A DNA stretch of 64,000 nt from Bacillota bacterium (GTDB taxonomy: Bacteria > Bacillota > UBA4882 > UBA8346): the NCBI GenBank assembly GCA_023394955.1, contig JAEWZY010000023.1, positions 1 through 64,000 on the forward strand. Reading direction: 5' to 3'. The notes below the pieces were generated by a model. It was given only the letters and a program-made list of their open reading frames with translations, was not told the DNA's origin and ran no database searches. Each line of letters starts with the position of its first letter. Positions within the stretch are counted from its first letter, which is position 1. A program made the position numbers and the translations under genes. Shown piece after piece: positions 18,741 to 28,299 of this stretch.

Positions 18741-19895
18741 TTATTTTTTGATTTTCGCTCCCACCTGTTTATCCCACATTTCACAAGCCAAGGTAAGAGG
18801 GCCAGCATCCAACTGAGTGGTTGATGGATATTTTGTAATGGCTTCATCAAGATCTTTACGCATGGCCTTTTTGACGTTAGCTTGACTTTGAGCCGGAGCC
18901 ATTGAAATCGGAACATCTTTGATTGCTGGTCCCGGATAGAAATAACCGTTATCATAATTAAACGCTTGCATCTCCGGCTTTAAAAGCCAGGCGATTAATT
19001 CAAGAGCCAATTCGCGATGGGCTTTACCCAACCCCTTGGGTATGCATGCAAAATGAGAATCATTTACCCAAGTCGTATTTTCAAGAAAGAAAGCCTGTGA
19101 GTTGGCAGGGATCGTTCCTAAAATTCTTTGATTTACATCCCATCCAAGATGGCTGGCGAGTATATAACGGGTACCTTCCCCCATCTCCCGGAAGGCAATG
19201 CCGGTTCCCGAAGGATAGTAATCAATATATTGATCCAATTCTTTCAAGTACGCCCAGGTCTTATCCCAAGTTTTCGGGTCTTGAGGATTCTTATCGCCTA
19301 AGATATAAGGAAGTCCTTGTAAAAATGCCCTTCCCGGTCCGGAATTAGCCGGTCTGGGATACATAAATTTACCAGGATTAGCTTTACACCATTCTAGTAG
19401 TTCAGCTGCTGTTTTGGGAACATTTTTTACTTTATCCGGGTTGTAAGTGAACATCGGTCCGCCCGGACACCAGGCGAACGGCACACCATAGCCTTCAAAA
19501 AGATCGTAGGCTGATTTGGCGGCTGGTAAATAAATCTTTTCCAGGTTAGGCAGAGCTTTCTTATGTTCCGGTAAGATCCTTTCCCAGATCCGTTGGACAA
19601 AACCAGAACCCATGGCGTCATAGCCGGTCAATACCACGCAAGTTTCAACGTTACCAGCCATTTGTTGCGCTTTAATCTTGGCAGGTAATTCAGGTGAAGT
19701 CCCAATGATATAATCGATCTTGACATTGGGTTTCTTGGCGGCAAAGGCGTCAACCGCTCCCCCGACCATCTGCTTGCTGCCCGCCACATCAATGATCTGT
19801 AAGGTGATTTGTTTTGGAGCTCCTTGACAAACCGAAAAAAGGGCGAAGACAGTTACTACCACCAGAAGCGCGCTTAACCACTTGAATTTTTTCAC
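18741..19895 (-). CDS. ABC transporter solute-binding protein (YnjB-like)
   Basis: A 384-residue secreted binding protein with signal peptide at residues 1-25 (hydrophobic ALLVVVTVFALFSV, cleavage near CQGA-PK). The Cys lies in a poor lipobox (FSVC), so lipoprotein status is uncertain. The region GVPFAWCPGGPMFTYNPD and the downstream PGRAFLQGLPYILG resemble YnjB-type proteins of the ThiB/PotD superfamily. GTG start after GAGGAGG. First gene of the transporter operon, next to the divided yesMN unit that may control it. Confidence 0.82.
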   Translation of the reverse strand: MKKFKWLSALLVVVTVFALFSVCQGAPKQITLQIIDVAGSKQMVGGAVDAFAAKKPNVKIDYIIGTSPELPAKIKAQQMAGNVETCVVLTGYDAMGSGFVQRIWERILPEHKKALPNLEKIYLPAAKSAYDLFEGYGVPFAWCPGGPMFTYNPDKVKNVPKTAAELLEWCKANPGKFMYPRPANSGPGRAFLQGLPYILGDKNPQDPKTWDKTWAYLKELDQYIDYYPSGTGIAFREMGEGTRYILASHLGWDVNQRILGTIPANSQAFFLENTTWVNDSHFACIPKGLGKAHRELALELIAWLLKPEMQAFNYDNGYFYPGPAIKDVPISMAPAQSQANVKKAMRKDLDEAITKYPSTTQLDAGPLTLACEMWDKQVGAKIKK

Positions 19896-19915
19896 TACTA
19901 CTCCTCCTCTTTTTT

Positions 19916-19932
19916 GAAGTCATTATGACTTC
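19916..19932. promoter_or_regulatory. Palindrome upstream of the binding-protein gene
   Basis: GAAGTCA-TTA-TGACTTC, a perfect 7+7 inverted repeat, 21 bases before the GTG start. It overlaps the leader just after a CATAAT-like -10. It is a candidate operator, for example for the AraC-type response regulator encoded upstream. Confidence 0.4.
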
Positions 19933-20021
19933 ATATTATGAGTAAATAATTCAAAATTAAAGTCGCTTCGGCCTCTATAGAAAATTGGCAATCATAGCAC
20001 ATTATTGCAATTGCGTAAACG

Positions 20022-21623
20022 TTATTTTAAATTTTGCGTTTGGTACTCCGTGGGGGTTATTCCGGTAGCTTTCTTGAAAACGCGGGCAAAATAGTTGGGA
20101 TCCTTATAACCCACCTGATAACAGGTGTCTTTGATCGTCAGGATGGGATTGGTTAACAGTTCCTTCGCTTTACGAATGCGAATTCCCGTCAAATAATCAA
20201 TAAAGTTCTCATTTAATTCCTTTTTAAAAATTTTACTGAGATAAAAGGGGCTTATTTGAATGAACGCCGCTACCTCTTCCAATGATAAATCTTTTTGATA
20301 ATTGCGTTCCAGATAGTCGATGGCCATAGTCAAAAGGGCATTGGCTCGCGTTGCTTTAATCGTGCTGATTTCAGTTACCTTTTTTAAAAGAAAGTCCTTG
20401 GCGAAAAGGTAGATATCCTCTTTTTTATGGAGTAAGCTGATATTTTGGCGCAGTTCCTCGGTGTTAATATCAAACTCCGTCAGGTGGGCATTGGTATAAG
20501 TTCCGCATAGCAGCGCCAATAGCATTTCATATACCTTTTGCCGGTAAACTTCAAAATGAGAGAAGTTATCCAGGGCCCATTCCAATAGCTCCTCCAGCAG
20601 TTGCTCGGCGCCAAGACGATCTCCCCTGTAAATGCACTGGGAGAGCCTTTCTTCCTTATTTTGCGGATAGGCGGTACACCGGTTGCCTTTTTGAATATCG
20701 CCGAAACTGATAACCGACCCAGGCTCCGTTTCATAGCGCAAGGCCCGTTTGGCCTCGAAAAATGCCTGATAAATATCGCGTACGGAATTAGCTACTCTGC
20801 CAATTCCGATACTCAATGTAATTTGCAGTTCATTGGCGAGGCATTGATTTAACTCGGTAAAAAGTTCCATCCCCAGCAGGCGAAATCGATATTCATCCGG
20901 AAATTCCTCAAATAAAAGCATGAGATAGATCTCCGGACCGATCGAACGGATAAAGGCATGATAACCTTTTTTTTGAAAGTAATTTTTTAACCATTCCACT
21001 AACCGCTTATTTAAAATTCTTTTCTCAACTTCCGACCCATTTGCGCCGGAAACAGGTTGATGAAAAATCGAGGCTACTACGGATAAAAAGGCCTGGTAAT
21101 TTGAGTTTAAAATCTCCAAATATTCTTCAATTTCTTGATCATCAATTTCGCCGTAAGCGATTAATACCAGAAGGTCATCCTCAAAATAACCGGTGATTTG
21201 CTGGAGCCGCCGCTCTCTTTCCTCAGTGAGGCGTTCCCTAAAGTGCTCCGATTCAAGGTTCGCGATTACCCGTTCCACCGTGGCGACGACCGTTTCAGGC
21301 GAAGCCGGTTTGGTGATGTAATCGGCCGCGCCAAGGGACAGCGCCTCCTTGGCATAATTAAAATAATGATAAGCTGTGACAATGATAATCCTGGTTTCCG
21401 GAAGTGCCGCGTTGATTCGGGAGGCGGCTTGCAAACCGTTAATCCCGGGCATTTTGATATCTAAAAAGATTAGATCCGGCTTGAAAGAACCGGCTGTCTC
21501 CACCACTTCCAGGCCATTGGCGGCTTCGCCGATCTCAAAAATCCCCGCAAAATTTTCTTCGATAATAAACTTGATGGCTTCCCGCTCTAGTTGCTCGTCA
21601 TCAGCGATTAATAATCGATACAT
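20022..21623 (-). CDS. Response regulator with AraC-type DNA-binding domain (YesN family)
   Basis: A 533-residue regulator. Receiver domain at residues 1-120 with phosphoacceptor Asp55 (PDLIFLDIKMPG) and the acidic pair Asp8-Asp9. A long middle region follows. The C-terminal ~100 residues form an AraC double helix-turn-helix (EEVAAFIQISPFYLSKIFK ... CYQVGYKDPNYFARVFKK). ATG at 21623 sits 7 bases from GAGGGG and overlaps the kinase gene by 23 bases. YesMN-type pairs usually control an adjacent sugar ABC importer, here the 15.8-19.9 kb operon. Confidence 0.93.
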   Translation of the reverse strand: MYRLLIADDEQLEREAIKFIIEENFAGIFEIGEAANGLEVVETAGSFKPDLIFLDIKMPGINGLQAASRINAALPETRIIIVTAYHYFNYAKEALSLGAADYITKPASPETVVATVERVIANLESEHFRERLTEERERRLQQITGYFEDDLLVLIAYGEIDDQEIEEYLEILNSNYQAFLSVVASIFHQPVSGANGSEVEKRILNKRLVEWLKNYFQKKGYHAFIRSIGPEIYLMLLFEEFPDEYRFRLLGMELFTELNQCLANELQITLSIGIGRVANSVRDIYQAFFEAKRALRYETEPGSVISFGDIQKGNRCTAYPQNKEERLSQCIYRGDRLGAEQLLEELLEWALDNFSHFEVYRQKVYEMLLALLCGTYTNAHLTEFDINTEELRQNISLLHKKEDIYLFAKDFLLKKVTEISTIKATRANALLTMAIDYLERNYQKDLSLEEVAAFIQISPFYLSKIFKKELNENFIDYLTGIRIRKAKELLTNPILTIKDTCYQVGYKDPNYFARVFKKATGITPTEYQTQNLK

Positions 21624-23148
21624 GGCCGATCCCCTCAAGACTTTTGGTTAATCTGAGTGTAATCACCGTTCCTAAATCCAATTTACTTTGTAAGCTGAAG
21701 CAGGTTGGGTTTTTATAATAAAGAATCATCCGGTCGCGGACGTTATTGATTCCGATAGCGGTGGTATGACCTTTTAAATCGAATTCGTCGCCGCCGGCTA
21801 AAATGGATTTTATTTGCTCCTTCGAGATCCCGACTCCGTTATCAATGATCTTCAAATAAACAACGCCTTGTTTCCGATAGGTTTTGATCCGAACCGTCCC
21901 CCCCCTTACTTTGGGTTCTAGACCATGAAGGATCGCATTTTCAACCAACGGTTGGATGATGAAGCGGGGGAGCTGAATATCGCTGAAATCACGGCCAACA
22001 ACTTCAAAACCGATCCTAGAACCAAAACGAGTCTGCTGAATATGGACATATTTTTTTATGACCGCCAATTCTTCCTCTAAAAAGACTTCTTTATTGGAGC
22101 TTTGCAAATTATAACGAAAAATATCCGATAAACTTTGGATTAACTCCCTTGTTTCCCTGGCCTTTTCGAACATTGACTTCCGGGTAATGGCGTTAAGGGT
22201 ATTAAAGAGAAAATGGGGATTAATTTGAGATTGTAGGGCCAGGAAACGAGCTTCATTAAGTTGTTGGGATATTTTAAGATTTTTCATTTCCTCTTGATAG
22301 AGTTTACGCTCTAAATCCGATTTGTCCATGATCTCCGCGATCATCTTTTGGATATTCGCCGCCATTTTATTAAAGGCAAAAGCGAGTAAATTCAAATCAT
22401 CGGAAGAATTAATCCTGAGTTTTTCGGTTTGGAAATTTCCCTTAGCGATCTCCATGGAATAGGCGGTTAGTTTTCTGATCGGTTCGGTAATCGTGCGTGA
22501 TAGCAAAAAGACATAGATGATACTGATAATCCCGATAGCGATCAAACTGATGATGATGGTAATTGTTTTTGAGGCGGCGGAAAAGTCGGAACTCCGGGAA
22601 ATCGCGTCGTAGCTGGCGTTAATCGATTTGCTGGTGATGGCGTCGATTGAAATACTAATTGAGTTGAGTTCCCTTTTTAAAGCCGCATAATTCGTCTCAT
22701 TTACCGGTAAACGGATCAATTTTTGAATAGTTGCGATATTGGTGAGGATTTGGCTGCTTTCTTCGGGGGCGATATCGCTTAAGGCCTTGGCTGCCGGAAC
22801 CATTTCCGTTTTGATCCGGGGCAGACCTTGGATATCGGTATCGTTAATTAGAAAGCGGATTCCTCCCCGATTGGTGAGTACTTTGATATACTCTTTCTCA
22901 ATCAGTTCTATATATGTTTTGATGATAATTACATTATTAAATCTGATTGAGCTGATTTTAACAATATCTAAATTGGACTTTTGCATCCGGTCATTGATAT
23001 AAACGCCACTAACTCCTTGAATGATAAAAAAGAGGATCATAATAATGATAATGATTAATAATTGGTTTAAAACACCCAGTCTGGAAACGGGGATTTTCCC
23101 AATCCATTTCCAAAATAAACCACGCCAATTAACTGTCTTTTGATTCAC
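21601..23148 (-). CDS. Sensor histidine kinase (YesM family)
   Basis: A 515-residue membrane kinase. Membrane segments at ~28-50 and ~194-216 enclose an external sensor domain of ~145 residues; HAMP follows (TITEPIRKLTAYSMEIAKG). The His_kinase domain has His312 in LQSQINPHFLFNTLNAI, and the ATP lid has QPLVENAILHG and DNGVGIS. It phosphorylates the YesN-type regulator with which its gene overlaps. The sensor domain has no family I can name; its ligand is probably the saccharide imported by the adjacent transporter. Confidence 0.92.
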   Translation of the reverse strand: MNQKTVNWRGLFWKWIGKIPVSRLGVLNQLLIIIIIMILFFIIQGVSGVYINDRMQKSNLDIVKISSIRFNNVIIIKTYIELIEKEYIKVLTNRGGIRFLINDTDIQGLPRIKTEMVPAAKALSDIAPEESSQILTNIATIQKLIRLPVNETNYAALKRELNSISISIDAITSKSINASYDAISRSSDFSAASKTITIIISLIAIGIISIIYVFLLSRTITEPIRKLTAYSMEIAKGNFQTEKLRINSSDDLNLLAFAFNKMAANIQKMIAEIMDKSDLERKLYQEEMKNLKISQQLNEARFLALQSQINPHFLFNTLNAITRKSMFEKARETRELIQSLSDIFRYNLQSSNKEVFLEEELAVIKKYVHIQQTRFGSRIGFEVVGRDFSDIQLPRFIIQPLVENAILHGLEPKVRGGTVRIKTYRKQGVVYLKIIDNGVGISKEQIKSILAGGDEFDLKGHTTAIGINNVRDRMILYYKNPTCFSLQSKLDLGTVITLRLTKSLEGIGHVSIINR

Positions 23149-23252
23149 TTCATTATACTCCTAAAAAGCGATCAGCTAGAAATCTTGATCAAATTTTATC
23201 CTATTTCCCCAAGAGGTGAAAGTGAATATGTATCAACAGCCCCATCTCAAAA

Positions 23253-24656
23253 TCATAAACGAGGTACTTTAAGTCGGATCGTCTCCTCCCTCAATATCCC
23301 CTCCGCCGCCTCATGCAAACTCTCCGCTAAAGTCGGATGGGCATGGATCGTCTCCACCAACTGTTCCACAGTCAAATGGTGCTTCACCGCCAAGGCCGCC
23401 TCGGCAATTAAATCGCTGGCTTCGGGACCAATAATCTGGATTCCCAAGATCCGGCGGCTCTTTTTGTCGGCCACCACCTTGATAAAACCTACCGCTTCCC
23501 CTTGGGCTAAAGCCTTACCGTTAGCTAAAAACGGGGCCTTTGAGGTAACCGCCTCCAAACCTTGGGCAGATGCTTCTTGGGCGTTCACTCCCACAGTGGC
23601 CACTTCCGGATCGGTGAAGATACAATTAGGCATGGCTTCGTCAGACCAAACCGCCGGTTCTCCTGCTAAATGCCTTACTGCGGTGGCGCCCTGGAAAGAA
23701 GCTGCATGGGCCAGATCCCATGGTTGGTTATTAACATCGCCAATCGCATAGATCCAAGGAAGATTAGTTTGTAAATTTTGGTTAACCTCAATCCTCCCCT
23801 TAGCGTTAAGCTTGACGCCAATACCTTCCAAACCTAGTTGGCCCGAATTAGGCTTTCTTCCGGTGGAAACCAACACTTTAGCGGTAGACAAATCTTTCCC
23901 CTCCGCAAGAATTAATCTAACTCCAGTCTCCTCTTGGATCACTTCATTAACAGAGGTTAACGTACGGATCTCGATCCCCTTCTTCTTTAATTGCAACCGC
24001 AAGCTCCCGGAGATCTCCGGATCGAGATTGGGAATGAGTTGGTCCATTAATTCCACGATAGCCACCTTCACCCCAAAGGTAGCAAAGATCGAAGCAAATT
24101 CACAACCAATCACCCCGCCGCCGATGATCGCCAATGATTCCGGCAATTCCGGCAAAGCTAACGCCTCGTTGCTGGTAATAACCTTGACGCCGTCATAACT
24201 AAAAACTTCCGGCATACTAGGCTCCGAACCGGTTGCCACAATTATTTTTTCGGCACCTACCGAACGCTCGGCCCCATCAGTAAGAGTTATTTTTAATTCA
24301 TGTTCAGATGTGAATACCGCCGTACCATTAATTAGCTCTACTTTAGCCTGATCCATCAGATAATGGATTCCTTTAACCAATCTGGCGACCACCTGGTTTT
24401 TGCGCTCCAAGATCCTTGTCCAGTCAGGGCGCAGCTCCGGCTTAACCTCAATTCCGTAGTCGGCTGCTTTAGTTATTAACGAAAAAACTTTGGCCGAACC
24501 TACCAGAGTCTTAGTGGGTATACATCCTTGGTTAAGGCAAACTCCGCCGATTTCCGACTTTTCAACTAAACAAACCTTCATCCCGAGCCGGGCTGCATGA
24601 AGCGCCGCCACATAGCCGCCTGGACCGGCCCCAATAATTGCTACCTGATATTCCAA
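23253..24656 (-). CDS. lpdA: Dihydrolipoyl dehydrogenase
   Basis: An FAD-dependent disulfide oxidoreductase of about 467 residues, the E3 of 2-oxoacid dehydrogenases and the glycine cleavage system. FAD site GAGPGGYVAALHAARLG, redox disulfide in GGVCLNQGCIPTK, NAD site IIGGGVIGCEFAS, and the C-terminal His-Glu pair in HAHPTLAESLHEA. The chosen TTG start at 24656 follows AAGGTGGTGG and gives MEYQVAIIGAGP; an ATG further upstream adds 12 unusual residues. No E1, E2 or gcv genes are near, so its partner complex is unknown. Confidence 0.92.
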   Translation of the reverse strand: MEYQVAIIGAGPGGYVAALHAARLGMKVCLVEKSEIGGVCLNQGCIPTKTLVGSAKVFSLITKAADYGIEVKPELRPDWTRILERKNQVVARLVKGIHYLMDQAKVELINGTAVFTSEHELKITLTDGAERSVGAEKIIVATGSEPSMPEVFSYDGVKVITSNEALALPELPESLAIIGGGVIGCEFASIFATFGVKVAIVELMDQLIPNLDPEISGSLRLQLKKKGIEIRTLTSVNEVIQEETGVRLILAEGKDLSTAKVLVSTGRKPNSGQLGLEGIGVKLNAKGRIEVNQNLQTNLPWIYAIGDVNNQPWDLAHAASFQGATAVRHLAGEPAVWSDEAMPNCIFTDPEVATVGVNAQEASAQGLEAVTSKAPFLANGKALAQGEAVGFIKVVADKKSRRILGIQIIGPEASDLIAEAALAVKHHLTVEQLVETIHAHPTLAESLHEAAEGILREETIRLKVPRL

Positions 24657-24730
24657 AAAAACCACCACCTTTTTTACATAAAAGATTCTCACCCAATTCC
24701 ATTTAAACCTGCATCGTTTGGAAAATTAAT

Positions 24731-26470
24731 TCATCCATATTTCGGCAAATACCGTTCTCCGTCGATTGTTTTTTGATAAGGGCGTTCAATTATCCTGATT
24801 TCATCACTTTCAGAATCGTATATTGAATTTACAAATTTCAACCAGTTAAAGTCGTCCCGTTCCGGAAAATCGGTTCTGGTCTGAAACCCCGGCCAACGGG
24901 TTTCTTTACGGTAAAACAAGTGTTCGACCAATTGCCGGGCGACGGCGATTCGATCTAGAACCTCGTGGCAGAGCATTAGTTGATGCGGATCGGCGGCGAT
25001 CAAATGGTCTTTTTGTTTTTTAAGACGGTTCAGTTCCTCCCTGGCTTTGACTAGCCCGGCTGCGTTCATCTCATAAAAAGAACCGATCCCGCCGGCATAT
25101 TCATCCATTACTTTTTGGAGGCGTTCTTCCATTTCCTCGGGATGAACCCCATCCCGACCAACCTCATAATTAAATAGAGGTTTAGTAAGACGTTCCAGTT
25201 TTTGAGACAGGTCATCGATCTTCACCGATTTTACTTCCCTATGCTTCTGAAGATCATTAAACGCAGTTTGTGCGGCAATATATCCTTCAGCCCAACAACC
25301 GCTAACAAATTTATAGGGATATCCTCCCGCCACATCACCGGCTGCGTATAAGCCTTCGATAGTAGTCCTCCGGGCTTCATCGATCCAATAACCGGCTTGG
25401 CAATGCCCTCCCATGACATATGGTTCCGTACCGCAAATCTCTACCGGGGTAACCGAAGGGTCAAATTCGTTAGCTGCCCAATAAAGGACTATTCCGGGAT
25501 ACATATCCAAATAAGCTGCTTTTAGTTTCTTAGCCTGTTCTTTAGTTAAATGGCGGGTATCGAGAAAACACGGTCCCCGGCCTTCCTTCTTCTCTTGGGT
25601 TGGCCCATAAACCCGGATGCAGGTTGGAGCTCCTTCCCCTCCCCAATGATTGTAACGTGATTTCATAAACTCTTTACCATCGGCATTAAGTTGTTTGGCT
25701 CCGAATCCCAGCGCTAAGGTTCCGGTAGGACAGATGATATCTTTAGTCCGTAAGGCGATAAAACGCATCTCCAAACCGGTAAATTCGGCCCCAGCCCTGA
25801 TTCCCATGGCATAACCGGCCCCGGCGTTAAACGGAGGATACCACATTTTATGTCCCGCCTGCCCCGGATTATTGGGGCGGTATATTCCGGACGCGCCTCC
25901 GGTACAACAAATCACCGCTTTCGCTTTGATCAAATAAGCCGAGCCGTCCCGGACGCCGAACCCCAGCGCGCCTACTATCCGTCCTTCATTCAACAGATAA
26001 TCGCCGGCAAAAACCCGGTTAAGCGCCTCCACCCCTGATTCTTTAACCTTCGACGCCATCAACGGCTTTAATGATTCACCATTGATCTTGATGTTCCAAC
26101 GCCCCCGTGGTTGGTAGCGACCAGTTTGATCTTTTAAGATCGGCAATCCCCATTCTTCTACCTTTGCCACCATTCGGTTCAGCTCTTGGGCGCCCGAATA
26201 TACCAGGTCTTCCCTGATTAATCCCATCGCGTCGTACCGTACATAACGGGTGAAAGATTCCGGCGTCTCGCCGGGATTTAAATAAGCGTTAATCGCATTC
26301 ATTCCTGAGGCCAAACAACCGCTTCTCTCAATATTCCCCTTTTCCATAATCATTACTTTCAAATTCGGGTCGGCCTCTTTTAAAGCGACTGCCGCCATGC
26401 ATCCTGCAGTACCGCCACCGATGATTAACACATCGGTTTGATACGTTTCCAGTCTAATCTTTGAATCCAA
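24731..26470 (-). CDS. FAD-dependent flavoprotein of the fumarate reductase/APS reductase alpha (AprA-like) family
   Basis: A 579-residue flavoprotein. The N-terminal FAD site reads DVLIIGGGTAGCMAAVALK; the family Gly-Gly-rich segment (CTGGASGIYRPNNPGQAG) lies near residue 190, and a C-terminal helical capping domain ends the chain. The segment AGAEFTGLEMRFIALRTKD aligns in style with AprA around its catalytic Arg. AprA normally works with the ferredoxin-like AprB; no aprB, sat or sulfate transporter lies beside it, so APS reductase activity is not established. TTG start after AAGGAGGGTG. Alternatives: another organic-acid or sulfur-compound reductase. Confidence 0.78.
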   Translation of the reverse strand: MDSKIRLETYQTDVLIIGGGTAGCMAAVALKEADPNLKVMIMEKGNIERSGCLASGMNAINAYLNPGETPESFTRYVRYDAMGLIREDLVYSGAQELNRMVAKVEEWGLPILKDQTGRYQPRGRWNIKINGESLKPLMASKVKESGVEALNRVFAGDYLLNEGRIVGALGFGVRDGSAYLIKAKAVICCTGGASGIYRPNNPGQAGHKMWYPPFNAGAGYAMGIRAGAEFTGLEMRFIALRTKDIICPTGTLALGFGAKQLNADGKEFMKSRYNHWGGEGAPTCIRVYGPTQEKKEGRGPCFLDTRHLTKEQAKKLKAAYLDMYPGIVLYWAANEFDPSVTPVEICGTEPYVMGGHCQAGYWIDEARRTTIEGLYAAGDVAGGYPYKFVSGCWAEGYIAAQTAFNDLQKHREVKSVKIDDLSQKLERLTKPLFNYEVGRDGVHPEEMEERLQKVMDEYAGGIGSFYEMNAAGLVKAREELNRLKKQKDHLIAADPHQLMLCHEVLDRIAVARQLVEHLFYRKETRWPGFQTRTDFPERDDFNWLKFVNSIYDSESDEIRIIERPYQKTIDGERYLPKYG

Positions 26471-26478
26471 AATATAAA

Positions 26479-26530
26479 CACCCTCCTTAATATTCCTTTG
26501 GTACTCTATGCGCCAAATTAAAAGAGGGTG
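26479..26530 (-). promoter_or_regulatory. Possible leader hairpin hiding the ribosome site of the AprA-like gene
   Basis: In the leader, CACCCTC can pair with GAGGGTG of the ribosome site, with a nested TTTGG/CCAAA helix between them. This would occlude translation initiation. It does not match a riboswitch class that I recognise. Confidence 0.3.
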
Positions 26531-26620
26531 CTTCGTATTTAATTTCTAGCTATCTTCAACATCAATTCAAATTTGCAACGCAAACCCAGCTAATAAAAAT
26601 CCCTGGAATTAGCATTCACT

Positions 26621-28027
26621 TCAGGCCACTGGCTCCCAGCTTCCATTCTTCTCCTCATTTAGTTCGCTTGCATCCGACTTAACCTCTTCCTTCCAACTCT
26701 CCTGGTGTAGAACCTTAATCTCGGTAATTCGCCAAACTTCTTTGATCGGCTCCAAGATAAATTCATCTTGTCGTTTTAAATATTCTACTACTCTAGATGC
26801 GGTAATCTTTATTCTATAATCAACCCGGTATTTAACCATTTCCGGTTGTTCAGATAGTTTTTTCACTTGTAAATCTTCAACATCAATCTTAATTTGGTTG
26901 GCGACTGCCCGGGGATCAGCCGCTTTATTAGTGGTATTGATCACATGAATATTGGAGACCATCTGTGATAAATTGTTTTTGGTTTTATGGGTTGTCTCAT
27001 CTACTAAGAGAACATCTACTTTTTTAACGCCTTCAAAGTAGTAATTGAGCACCTCAAACGGGGTTGTCGCGGCAGTAATCGTCGGTACGGGTTTTGAACC
27101 CAAAAATAACCAAATGATTACGATGATAATCCCTAAGCTGATGCCGGTTATTTTCCCGTATTTACGGAACCAAAGCCATATTGTTTCTTGAAACTCATAT
27201 TTCTTTCGGTTCAAACCTGCTTTTTCCTGTATCTTTTTAGCTTCAATCTCCGAAATGACGACCATTTGATTCTCTACTAGTTTAGTCAGTTCGGAAATTA
27301 AATTTTCAACTTTAGGCCTTTTATGAGGATTCTTATTTAAACAGCTGATAATCAATTTATTCAATCCCATGCTAATCTCCGGTTTGAGGTCCTTCAGGGA
27401 AATCACTCTGCCCCTCAAAATTTTAGCGGCCTTATCTTCCTGGGTGGCGGCTGAATATGCCTCTATCCCGGTAAGTAAATAGTAAGCAATCGCGCCCCAG
27501 CTAAAAACATCCGATTCCGGGCTCCATCGTTCCCCCCCAATTACTTCCGGCGGGTTTTCGATTTGATATTCTGGTTCCAATGACTTCCAAAGATAGTTAA
27601 TTACCAATGGATCTTGGAGAAAATATTTGTCTTTGCCCCCCTGCTTAATCAGGCCGACGCTTATACCGCCCATCGTCATCCCGTTCCTGTGGTATATTTG
27701 CATTATTCTTAATATTTGCAGTAGGGCCCGGCAAGTCCCTTCAATGTCTCCATTGGCAACGTTTTTTAGGCCCAACTGGCGACTGTTCTCTCTTATTAAA
27801 TAAAACCCATCTTGGTACTTTTCCAGGCTAATATACTTAATTAGCCCGGAGACCTTGATCGATTTCTCCTCTTCAACAATCTCCCTAATTTCCCTTTGTA
27901 TCTCTTTCCGAAGGCTTTCTCGAGGAGGAACCACAAACGGAACCTTGTCAAAAATGAATTTTTCCCCTGCTTCATTTTGAAGTAACAAACTATCAGGCTC
28001 TAATTCTTTGACTAATTGGTACGGCAT
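26621..28027 (-). CDS. Membrane-anchored protein kinase-like protein, predicted pseudokinase
   Basis: 468 residues. Residues ~1-255 show a Ser/Thr kinase fold in its C-lobe: HRNG (113-116) where HRD is expected, QDPL (138-141) where DFG is expected, PPE (159-161) for APE, SDVFSWG (172-178) and Arg237 in PHKRP. The catalytic Asp, the DFG motif and an obvious ATP-anchoring Lys are missing. A single membrane helix at ~291-311 leads to an external ~150-residue domain, possibly NTF2-like. It probably binds partners rather than phosphorylating. No phosphatase or PASTA kinase gene is near. Confidence 0.75.
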   Translation of the reverse strand: MPYQLVKELEPDSLLLQNEAGEKFIFDKVPFVVPPRESLRKEIQREIREIVEEEKSIKVSGLIKYISLEKYQDGFYLIRENSRQLGLKNVANGDIEGTCRALLQILRIMQIYHRNGMTMGGISVGLIKQGGKDKYFLQDPLVINYLWKSLEPEYQIENPPEVIGGERWSPESDVFSWGAIAYYLLTGIEAYSAATQEDKAAKILRGRVISLKDLKPEISMGLNKLIISCLNKNPHKRPKVENLISELTKLVENQMVVISEIEAKKIQEKAGLNRKKYEFQETIWLWFRKYGKITGISLGIIIVIIWLFLGSKPVPTITAATTPFEVLNYYFEGVKKVDVLLVDETTHKTKNNLSQMVSNIHVINTTNKAADPRAVANQIKIDVEDLQVKKLSEQPEMVKYRVDYRIKITASRVVEYLKRQDEFILEPIKEVWRITEIKVLHQESWKEEVKSDASELNEEKNGSWEPVA

Positions 28028-28299
28028 CGGATATCCTTCCTCTCTTGAACCGTTATTCTTTCTAAAACATTATACTATAAACAGCTTCAGAACACATTAC
28101 TCTTACTTTAATTTGTTCTTACGAATTCTTTTCTCCAGCTATTAAACGAAGCTGAGTAACTTAAGTTGCAGCGTTAAGTGTTAAATAAGTATTTTACTTT
28201 TACCAAAATAGCTTAGCTTACATTAAAGTAATATTAATCAAAACAAGCAGGAATTATTTATAAGTTTTAAGAATATAACCCGAAATTGAGGTGATTAAT

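Noticed and set aside
23140..23751. 203-codon plus-strand frame over lpdA
   Set aside because: Antisense shadow of lpdA; the codon pattern follows the minus-strand gene.
24731..26470. Dissimilatory sulfate reduction locus
   Set aside because: Only an AprA-like protein is present; aprB, sat, dsr and qmo genes are absent from the window.
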